Part shown: positions 1-6,058 of the stretch, piece by piece
How the letters are laid out: the number at the start of each line of letters is the position of its first letter
Numbering within the stretch: the first letter of the stretch is position 1
From: Nocardioides sp. zg-DK7169
GTDB taxonomy: Bacteria > Actinomycetota > Actinomycetes > Propionibacteriales > Nocardioidaceae
Direction of reading: 5' to 3'
NCBI RefSeq assembly: GCF_013155365.1
Contig: NZ_JABJRA010000019.1
Span: 1 to 34,851, forward strand
Length of the DNA stretch: 34,851 bases
Translations under genes and position numbers: made by a program
The notes under the pieces: model-generated
The model's input: the letters and a program-made list of their open reading frames with translations, nothing else
Told to the model about the DNA's origin: nothing
Databases searched by the model: none

Positions 1-90
1 CCCCCCCGGGACCCGTGCACCGAGCCACGAAATTCCGCGTGTCGGAACCCACGTAGCGCTCCCGCGCGGCTGTGGCAGACTTTGCGCTGA

Positions 91-105
91 CGAGTTCACA
101 ACTCG
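91..105. repeat. Inverted repeat just upstream of the FMN riboswitch
   Basis: CGAGTT and AACTCG flank a CAC centre, a perfect 6-bp inverted repeat that abuts the first base of riboswitch stem P1. It could be a small hairpin in the nascent leader or a protein site. Nothing else is recognisable in bases 1-90; I saw no convincing promoter there, although the ribD promoter must lie in this stretch. Confidence 0.4.
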
Positions 106-231
106 CGTGCTCTGGGGTCGGTGCAATTCCGAGCCGGCGGTGAAAGTCCGCGACCCGGTCACATCCAGTGACCGGCTGACCAGGTGTAACTCCTGGACCG
201 ACGGTTAAAGTCCGGATGGGAAGACGCACGC
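105..231 (+). ncRNA. FMN riboswitch (RFN element)
   Basis: The aptamer is recognisable from its conserved blocks in order: the closing stem GCGTGC (105-110) pairs with GCACGC (226-231), and between them lie the GGTGAAAGTCCG-type block (139-150), a variable hairpin around 156-175, the ACTCCTGG block (189-196), and the GACGGTTAAAGTCCGGATG block (200-218). It senses FMN and represses flavin genes when FMN is plentiful. Downstream, 232-316 holds two short GC hairpins (245-259 and 288-301) but no T-tract, so control is more likely at translation start than by termination; that part is inference. The ATG of ribD follows a weak ribosome site (AAGGG), consistent with a start whose access is regulated. 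Confidence 0.95.
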
Positions 232-316
232 AGGTGACCCCGCCCGTCCCTCGCGGACGAGCCCGGGGCGCCCTGTCCGGCCCCGGAGTCCGCGACCGGA
301 CGACAAGGGCCCACCG

Positions 317-1369
317 ATGACGTTCTCCGCCGCCGAGCGCGACGCGATGCTGCGCGCCCTCGAGCTGGCCGGGACCCCGGGGGTCCCGCTGGGGCCCAAC
401 CCGCGCGTCGGCTGCGTCCTGCTGGCCGACGACGGAAGCGTCGTGGCCGAGGGCCACCACCGCGGGGCCGGTACGCCCCACGCCGAGGCCAACGCCCTCT
501 CACGGGCCGGCGCCGCCGCGCGCGGCACCACCGCGGTCGTCACCCTGGAGCCCTGCAACCACACCGGCCGGACCGGGCCGTGCGCCCGGGCGCTGGTCGA
601 GGCCGGCGTACGCCGGGTGGTGTACGCCCAGGCCGACCCCAACGCGGTCGCGGCCGGCGGGGCGCAGACCCTGCGCGCGGCCGGCGTCGAGGTCGAGGGC
701 GGCCTGCTCGCGGAGGACGCCCAGGAGCTCAACCGGGTGTGGAGCTTCGCGATGGTGCACGGGCGCCCGTTCGTGACCTGGAAGTTCGCCGCCACCCTCG
801 ACGGCCGCAGCGCCGCCGCCGACGGCACCAGCCGCTGGGTCAGCTCGAGCGCCGCGCGCCGCGACACCCACCGGCTGCGCGCCCTGTGCGACACGATGCT
901 CGTCGGCACCGGGACCATCGCTGCCGACGACCCGCTGCTCACGGTGCGCGACGACGACGGCGTCGCGCTGCCGCACCAGCCGCTGCGCGCGGTGATGGGG
1001 GAGCGCGAGCTCGACCCGGGCCACCGGGTCTTCAACGCCGACGCCGAGACCCTCCGGCTGCGCACCCGCGACCCGCACACCGCGCTCGCCGCGCTCGCGG
1101 CCCGCGACCGCCAGCACGTGTTCCTCGAGGGCGGACCGACCCTCGCCGCCGCCTTCCTGCGGGCCGGCCTCGTCGACGAGATCGTCGCCTACGTCGCCCC
1201 TCTGCTCCTGGGCGCGGGCACGAACGCCGTCGCGGACCTGGGCATCACCACCATCTCCGCCGCCCTGCGGCCCACCGTCACCGACGTGACGGTGCTGCCC
1301 GCCGAGGGCGCGGACCAGCCGAACGTGCGTCTCACGATGCACTGCGCACCAGCCGAACAGGAGTCCTGA
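317..1369 (+). CDS. ribD: Bifunctional riboflavin deaminase/reductase RibD
   Basis: RibD performs the second and third steps of riboflavin synthesis: deamination of the pyrimidine made from GTP, then NADPH-dependent reduction of its ribosyl side chain. The N-terminal cytidine-deaminase-type domain (about residues 5-145) carries the zinc site: H55-A-E57, then P-C80 and C89 in a PCNHTGRTGPC motif. The C-terminal reductase domain (about 150-340) shows WKFAATLDGR near its start and the FLEGGPTL motif later. At 350 aa it has the normal length for the fused enzyme. It is the first gene after the FMN riboswitch, and its TGA shares one base with the ATG of riboflavin synthase (TGATG), so translation is probably coupled. 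Confidence 0.95.
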   Translation: MTFSAAERDAMLRALELAGTPGVPLGPNPRVGCVLLADDGSVVAEGHHRGAGTPHAEANALSRAGAAARGTTAVVTLEPCNHTGRTGPCARALVEAGVRRVVYAQADPNAVAAGGAQTLRAAGVEVEGGLLAEDAQELNRVWSFAMVHGRPFVTWKFAATLDGRSAAADGTSRWVSSSAARRDTHRLRALCDTMLVGTGTIAADDPLLTVRDDDGVALPHQPLRAVMGERELDPGHRVFNADAETLRLRTRDPHTALAALAARDRQHVFLEGGPTLAAAFLRAGLVDEIVAYVAPLLLGAGTNAVADLGITTISAALRPTVTDVTVLPAEGADQPNVRLTMHCAPAEQES

Positions 1370-1977
1370 TGTTCACCGGAATCGTCGAAGAGCTCGGCAC
1401 CGTCGAGGCGGTCCAGGACCAGGGTGACGCCATCAGGCTCACCATCCGCGCCGCCACCGTGCTGGAGGACACCGGGCTCGGTGACTCCATCGCCGTGAAC
1501 GGCTGCTGCCTCACGGTCGCGGAGCGCACCGAGGACACCTGGGTCGCCGACGTCATGCAGGAGACCCTCGACAAGACCGCGCTGCAGGGCGTCGCGCCCG
1601 GCGACCGGGTCAACCTCGAGCGTGCCGTCACCGTCGAGAAGCGCCTCGGTGGGCACATCGTCCAGGGCCACGTCGACGGGGTGGGCACGATCCTGTCCCG
1701 CACGCCGAGCGAGCACTGGGAGCTGGTGGAGGTCTCGGTCCCCGCCGCGCTGACCCGCTACGTCGTGGACAAGGGCTCGATCACGATCGACGGGGTCAGC
1801 CTCACCGTCGTGACCGTCGGCGAGGACCGCCTCACCGTCAGCCTGATCCCCGAGACCCTCGCGCGCACCGTCCTGGGCACCAAGCCGGTCGGTGCCCTGG
1901 TCAACCTCGAGGCCGACGTCATCGCCAAGCACGTCGAGAAGCTGCTCGCCGGCCACCTGCCCGCCCAGGAGGGCTGA
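1369..1977 (+). CDS. ribE: Riboflavin synthase, alpha chain
   Basis: This enzyme catalyses the last step, dismutation of two 6,7-dimethyl-8-ribityllumazine molecules to riboflavin and a pyrimidine that re-enters the pathway. The 202-aa protein begins with the signature MFTGIVEE and has the expected two lumazine-binding repeats, roughly residues 1-95 and 96-190; the second begins near GHIVQGHVDG, and repeat motifs such as INxxCLTV (VNGCCLTV) and IDGVSLTV are present. It overlaps ribD and the next gene by one base each through TGATG junctions. In some naming schemes the alpha chain is ribC; ribE is used here. No anomaly seen. Confidence 0.95.
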   Translation: MFTGIVEELGTVEAVQDQGDAIRLTIRAATVLEDTGLGDSIAVNGCCLTVAERTEDTWVADVMQETLDKTALQGVAPGDRVNLERAVTVEKRLGGHIVQGHVDGVGTILSRTPSEHWELVEVSVPAALTRYVVDKGSITIDGVSLTVVTVGEDRLTVSLIPETLARTVLGTKPVGALVNLEADVIAKHVEKLLAGHLPAQEG

Positions 1978-2663
1978 TGCTCGACTGGCTCCTCACCGGG
2001 GAGATCGCGGTGGCCGGCGGCTACCTGTCGGTCCCCGAGGTGGTCGGCAACGTCTTCGGCCTCGGCAGCGCCCTGCTCGGCATGCGCCGCCTGGTCTGGG
2101 CGTGGCCGGTCGGGCTGCTCGGCAACGTCCTGCTCTTCACCGTCTTCGTCAGCGGCTCGCTCAGCAACGCCGTCGCCGAGCCGCTGTGGGGCCAGGCCGG
2201 CCGCCAGGTCGTGTTCGCGGCGATGTCGCTGTTCGGCTGGTGGTGCTGGACCCGCTCCCGCGGCGACGGCGGCCTCGCGGTCGTGCCGCGCTGGGCCAGC
2301 CGACGCGAGCGCCTGCTCCTCGCCGGCGTGGCCGTCCTCGGCTACGCCACGGCGTACGTCGTGCTGCGCGAGCTCGGCTCGTGGGGCCCGGCGACCGAGG
2401 CCTGGATCCTCACCGGGTCGTTGCTCGCGACCTGGGGGATGGCCCGCGGCTGGGTGGAGTTCTGGCTGATCTGGGTGGCCGTCGACGTCGTCGGCGTGAC
2501 GTCCCTGATCCGGGCCGGCTACTACCCCACGGCCGGCATGTACCTCTTCTACGGCGCCTTCTGCGTCGCCGGCTTCCTCAGCTGGTGGCGCATCGAGCGC
2601 ACCTCTCGCACCACCCCGGTCGCACCCCTCGCCGACCGCGTCCCCGAAGGAGTCATCACATGA
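1977..2663 (+). CDS. ribM: PnuC-family transporter, probable riboflavin importer RibM
   Basis: A 228-aa, Trp-rich membrane protein with about seven hydrophobic segments and PnuC-like motifs, including WPVGLLGN near residues 44-51 and a W/D-rich segment in the second half (FWLIWVAVDVVGV). PnuC proteins import nicotinamide riboside or related vitamins. Members inside flavin operons of actinobacteria (RibM, formerly PnuX, of Corynebacterium and Streptomyces) import riboflavin. The place between riboflavin synthase and ribBA, all behind one FMN riboswitch, makes the riboflavin role much the likelier; this is by context, since sequence alone does not separate substrates. Its TGA overlaps the ribBA ATG in ATGA. 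Confidence 0.85.
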   Translation: MLDWLLTGEIAVAGGYLSVPEVVGNVFGLGSALLGMRRLVWAWPVGLLGNVLLFTVFVSGSLSNAVAEPLWGQAGRQVVFAAMSLFGWWCWTRSRGDGGLAVVPRWASRRERLLLAGVAVLGYATAYVVLRELGSWGPATEAWILTGSLLATWGMARGWVEFWLIWVAVDVVGVTSLIRAGYYPTAGMYLFYGAFCVAGFLSWWRIERTSRTTPVAPLADRVPEGVIT

Positions 2664-3985
2664 GCATCCCGTCCGAGCGCCCGCAGCACGGCGGTGTCCG
2701 CCTCGACCCGGTCGAGCGGGCCGTCGCCGACATCGCCGCCGGCAAGGCGGTCGTGGTCGTCGACGACGAGGGCCGCGAGAACGAGGGCGACATCATCTTC
2801 GCCGCGAGCAAGGCCACCCCGGAGCTGATGGCCTTCACGATCCGCCACTCCAGCGGCGTGATCTGCGTGCCGATGCCCGGCGACATGCTCGACCGCCTCG
2901 AGATCCCGCTGATGACGCCGCACAACAAGGACAAGCTGCGCACCGCGTACACGATCTCGGTGGACGCCCGCGACGGCGTGAGCACCGGCATCTCCGCGGC
3001 CGACCGCGCCCACACCGCCCGGGTGCTGGCCGACTCCGCCACCGAGCCGTGGGACATCACCCGCCCCGGGCACGTCTTCCCGCTGCGCTACCGCGAGGGC
3101 GGCGTGCTGGTGCGCCGCGGCCACACCGAGGCCGCGGTCGACCTGGCGATGCTCGCCGGGCTGACCCCCGCTGGCGTGCTGGTCGAGGTGGTCAACGACG
3201 ACGGCACGATGAAGCGGGCGCCCGAGCTGCGCGAGTTCGCCGACGAGCACGGGCTGGCGATGATCTCCATCGACGACCTGGTGAAGTACCGCCGCCGCCA
3301 CGAGAACCACGTGGAGCGGGTCGCCGAGACCCGGCTGCCCACCCGCCACGGCGACTTCACGGCGTACGGCTACCGGATCACCGTCGACGGCTCCGAGCAC
3401 GTCGCCCTGGTGCACGGCGACGTCTCCGGCCCCGAGCCGGTCCTGACCCGGGTGCACTCCGAGTGCCTGACCGGCGACGTGTTCGGCAGCCACCGCTGCG
3501 ACTGCGGGCCGCAGCTGGAGGAGGCCATGGAGCGGGTGGTGGCCGAGGGGCGCGGCATCATCGTCTACCTGCGCGGCCACGAGGGCCGGGGGATCGGCCT
3601 GGTGGCCAAGCTGCAGGCCTACCAGCTCCAGGACGGCGGCCGCGACACCGTGGACGCCAACCTCGACCTGGGGCTGCCCGCCGACGCGCGCCACTACGGC
3701 ACCGCGACCCAGGTCCTCAAGGACCTCGGCGTCTCCACGGTGCGGCTGCTGACCAACAACCCCGGCAAGGTCGGCGACCTGGAGGAGTACGGGATCGCCG
3801 TGGCCGAGCGGGTACCGCTCACCCCGCACCCGAACGACCACAACCTGGCCTACCTGCTGGCCAAGCGGGACCGGATGGGCCACCTGCTGCCCGACCTGGC
3901 CCGCCACGACGAGGCTGCGGCCGTCCGCGCGGCAGTCCCGCTGACCCACGAAGAACCGTCCGACCTGAACGGAGGACCGCGATGA
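2660..3985 (+). CDS. ribBA: Bifunctional DHBP synthase / GTP cyclohydrolase II
   Basis: A 441-aa fusion that supplies both precursors of riboflavin. Residues about 15-210 are 3,4-dihydroxy-2-butanone-4-phosphate synthase, with the acidic DDEGRENEGD motif (35-44), RHSSGVIC (62-69) and RGHTEA (153-158). Residues about 218-415 are GTP cyclohydrolase II, with zinc ligands C269, C280 and C282 in HSECLTGDVFGSHRCDCGP, the RGHEGRGIG loop (305-313) and TNNPGK (365-370). The start is the ATG that overlaps the ribM stop (ATGA); an open frame continues upstream but has no DHBP-synthase sequence. Its own stop overlaps the ribH ATG in the same way. Motifs for both activities are intact. Confidence 0.95.
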   Translation: MSIPSERPQHGGVRLDPVERAVADIAAGKAVVVVDDEGRENEGDIIFAASKATPELMAFTIRHSSGVICVPMPGDMLDRLEIPLMTPHNKDKLRTAYTISVDARDGVSTGISAADRAHTARVLADSATEPWDITRPGHVFPLRYREGGVLVRRGHTEAAVDLAMLAGLTPAGVLVEVVNDDGTMKRAPELREFADEHGLAMISIDDLVKYRRRHENHVERVAETRLPTRHGDFTAYGYRITVDGSEHVALVHGDVSGPEPVLTRVHSECLTGDVFGSHRCDCGPQLEEAMERVVAEGRGIIVYLRGHEGRGIGLVAKLQAYQLQDGGRDTVDANLDLGLPADARHYGTATQVLKDLGVSTVRLLTNNPGKVGDLEEYGIAVAERVPLTPHPNDHNLAYLLAKRDRMGHLLPDLARHDEAAAVRAAVPLTHEEPSDLNGGPR

Positions 3986-4470
3986 GCGGAGCCGGAGCAC
4001 CCACCCAGCCAGTCGTCGACTGCCACGACCTGCGAGTCGCGGTGGTGGCCGCGACCTGGCACGACCAGGTCATGGAGGGGCTGCTCGCGGGCGCGGAGCG
4101 CGCCTTCGCGGACTACCGCGTCGAGGCGCCGGTCGTGGTCCGGGTGCCCGGCACGTTCGAGCTCCCGGTCGTGGCCTCGGCGCTGGCCGCCCAGGGCCAC
4201 GACGCCGTGATCGCCCTCGGGGTGGTCATCCGCGGCGGCACGCCGCACTTCGAGTACGTCTGCAGCGCCGCCACCGACGGGCTGACCCGGGTGGCCCTCG
4301 ACCACACCGTGGCCGTCGGCTTCGGCGTGCTCACCTGCGACGACGACCTGCAGGCCCTCGACCGCGCCGGCCTGGCGGGGTCGCGCGAGGACAAGGGCTA
4401 CGAGGCCACCGCGGCCGCGCTGCTCACCGCCCAGACCCTCAAGCGGGTCAAGCGGGGCTACGACGCCTGA
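3982..4470 (+). CDS. ribH: 6,7-dimethyl-8-ribityllumazine synthase
   Basis: RibH condenses the pyrimidine from RibD with dihydroxybutanone phosphate to give the lumazine substrate of riboflavin synthase; in bacteria it usually forms pentameric rings or 60-mer capsids. The 162-aa protein has the family signatures VPGTFELP (55-62), GVVIRGGTPHFEYV (80-93, with the catalytic His at H89) and GFGVLTCDDDLQAL (113-126). The usual RFN near the N terminus reads TWHD, a mild variation. It is the last gene of the rib operon. Its final 13 bases overlap the 3' end of a convergent response-regulator gene, leaving no room for a terminator between the two units. Confidence 0.95.
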   Translation: MSGAGAPTQPVVDCHDLRVAVVAATWHDQVMEGLLAGAERAFADYRVEAPVVVRVPGTFELPVVASALAAQGHDAVIALGVVIRGGTPHFEYVCSAATDGLTRVALDHTVAVGFGVLTCDDDLQALDRAGLAGSREDKGYEATAAALLTAQTLKRVKRGYDA

Positions 4471-4865
4471 GGGCTCCAGCCCAGCATCGCGGCGACGTCG
4501 CCGGCGAGGGTCATCGGGTCGAAGGGCTTCGAGATCACGCCGGCGACGTCGAGGCGGTCCCACACCTGGTGGTCACCGGTCTGCACCTTGGCAGTCAGCA
4601 GGACCACGGGAAGGTCACGCGTCGCCGGGCGCTCGCGCAGGTGCGCGAAGGTCGTCGGGCCGTCCATCTCCGGCATCATCACGTCGAGCAGCACCGCGTC
4701 GAAGTCGCGCTCCTCGGCCAGGTCCAGCGCCTCGCGCCCGCCGGACGCGATCGTGACCTGCCAGCCGCCGACGACCTCCAGGGCGATGCGGGTGATCTCG
4801 CGGATCGAGTCGTCGTCGTCGACGACGAGCACACAGGGAACGCCCTGCGGCGCACCACGCGTCAT
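4458..4865 (-). CDS. Single-domain response regulator (CheY-like receiver)
   Basis: A stand-alone receiver of 135 aa with no output domain. The acidic pocket is D16-D19 (VVDDDDS), the phosphoacceptor is D61 in LLDVMMPEMDGP, the switch residue is T91 (LLTAK) and the conserved lysine is K113 (SKPFDP). The ATG at 4865 was chosen because GAGGAG lies about 10 nt upstream; a longer open frame to 4973 has no such site and adds 36 unconserved-looking residues. It is the last gene of a four-gene unit after the sensor kinase, arginine decarboxylase and GNAT-like gene, 82 nt beyond the last of these. It is the obvious phosphate acceptor for that kinase, but with no DNA-binding domain it must act by protein contact or relay phosphate onward. 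Confidence 0.9.
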   Translation of the reverse strand: MTRGAPQGVPCVLVVDDDDSIREITRIALEVVGGWQVTIASGGREALDLAEERDFDAVLLDVMMPEMDGPTTFAHLRERPATRDLPVVLLTAKVQTGDHQVWDRLDVAGVISKPFDPMTLAGDVAAMLGWSPQAS

Positions 4866-4947
4866 GATGGCCGTGTCCTCCTCGGGGAGCCGGTCGGTCC
4901 GGCCGAGCCATCCTAGCCAGTGCGCCGGGCCCCGAGGCCCGGGCGTG

Positions 4948-5532
4948 TCAGCGTGAGAGGTCCTGGCCCGCACTCCCGCCTCCGGCGCAGACCGCGGCGA
5001 AGTAGGTCTGGCGGTCGATCGGGTGCACGTCGAGCTCGGTGCGGCTGGCCAGCATCTGCGAGATGGCCGGGCCCAGGCCGAGGACCTCGTCGTTGTAGTG
5101 GCACATGTCCCACGCGCAGACGGCCCGCTCGGAGATGATCAGGTCGGTCAGCACCGAGATCATCGAGGCGAAGACGTGCTGCTGGCGGCGGGCGTGGCGC
5201 ACCAGGGTGAACCCCAGGTAGTAGACCGCGTTGCGCTCGGTCTGCTCGGGGTAGTGGTGGGCGAAGTACGCCGGGCTGATCCACGGCACCGTGGCGAGGT
5301 CGCGGGTCAGGGTGGTCATCCCGATCACCTGGTCGTCGGCGTCGACGGCGAGGTACTTCATCACCCGCGGGTCGTGCATCTCCTCGAGGAACTCCTCCTC
5401 GTGGAGCACCTGACGGGCCGCGGCGCGGATCTCCAGCTCGCCGAAGGTCTCGCGGTAGAGCTCGTAGTAGCGCGCCGAGGTCTCCTCGTCGACGTCGGTC
5501 GCGACGGTGATCCGGAGTGCGTCAGCGGACAT
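4948..5532 (-). CDS. GNAT-like protein, possible acyltransferase
   Basis: A 194-aa soluble protein that I cannot place in a named family. The pattern resembles a GNAT fold: an N-terminal helix region (RYYELYRETFGELE, 21-34), then beta-strand pairs (KYLAVDADDQVIGMTTLTRDL, 59-79) and NAVYYLGFTLVR (101-112). The usual acetyl-CoA loop (Q/RxxGxG/A) is not visible; its place reads RHARRQQHVFA. The layout, with a long insert after strand 3, faintly recalls autoinducer or N-acyl-amino-acid synthase-type GNATs, but this is only impression. It overlaps the end of the arginine decarboxylase gene by 11 bp, so the two are co-translated. Agmatine is an obvious candidate substrate by context only; a non-catalytic role is also possible. 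Confidence 0.6.
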   Translation of the reverse strand: MSADALRITVATDVDEETSARYYELYRETFGELEIRAAARQVLHEEEFLEEMHDPRVMKYLAVDADDQVIGMTTLTRDLATVPWISPAYFAHHYPEQTERNAVYYLGFTLVRHARRQQHVFASMISVLTDLIISERAVCAWDMCHYNDEVLGLGPAISQMLASRTELDVHPIDRQTYFAAVCAGGGSAGQDLSR

Positions 5533-6058
5533 CGGTGCTCCAGGGGATGGTGGTGTACGCCGCGACGGTGAGGGCGGCGGTCGGACGGTCGACGTAGGTC
5601 GCCGAGGTGGTCAGGCTCTGCACGGGGCCGTAGCCGCCGCCGCGGTTCTCGACCATGTCGCCCAGGGTGGCGTGGATCAGGTGCTCGAGCTCGGCCTCCG
5701 AGGTCGCGACGTGCTCGACGAACAGGCCCGCGCCGGTCGCGTCGTCGACGACCCAGCCGATGCCGGCCCACGCCTCCTGGCCGGGCGCCTCGGCGTACGC
5801 AGCGGCGAGCACGCAGAACAGCCGGTCGCCGTGGCCGCCGCCGATCGGCTCCGCGGCGACGTCCTCGATCTCGCGGATGCGGCTGCCCGGGGGGATGACC
5901 GAGGAGAGGACGATCAGGTTGCGGTCGGCGATGCCGGCGCCGAGCAGGGCGTGGTCGAACGCGGCCAGGCGGGTGCGGCCGAGGCCGACCGCCTTGCGCA
6001 GCGTGATGTCCACCCCGCCGGTGCTCGGGATGTAGGCCACCGGGTGGGCAGTGCTCAA
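5522..6058 (-). CDS. Pyruvoyl-dependent arginine decarboxylase (PvlArgDC)
   Basis: This family converts arginine to agmatine with a pyruvoyl group made by self-cleavage rather than PLP. The 178-aa protein has the hallmark NLIVLSSVIPPG at residues 47-58, in which the chain is expected to break between S52 and S53, the latter becoming the pyruvoyl group; the same Ser52-Ser53 numbering is known in the Methanocaldococcus enzyme. E115 in GLFVEH is a candidate for the conserved catalytic Glu. The start is TTG, whose TTGA overlaps the kinase stop and which follows GGAGAG by 4 nt; no ATG is available and the next option is GTG at codon 7. PvlArgDC is known from archaea, chlamydiae and scattered bacteria; coupling to a sensor kinase is unusual. 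Confidence 0.87.
   Translation of the reverse strand: MSTAHPVAYIPSTGGVDITLRKAVGLGRTRLAAFDHALLGAGIADRNLIVLSSVIPPGSRIREIEDVAAEPIGGGHGDRLFCVLAAAYAEAPGQEAWAGIGWVVDDATGAGLFVEHVATSEAELEHLIHATLGDMVENRGGGYGPVQSLTTSATYVDRPTAALTVAAYTTIPWSTDVR

Noticed and set aside
1..90. 3' end of a preceding gene at the window start
   Set aside because: A short frame is open to a TGA at 88-90 but its residues match nothing I recognise and the stretch must also hold the rib promoter.
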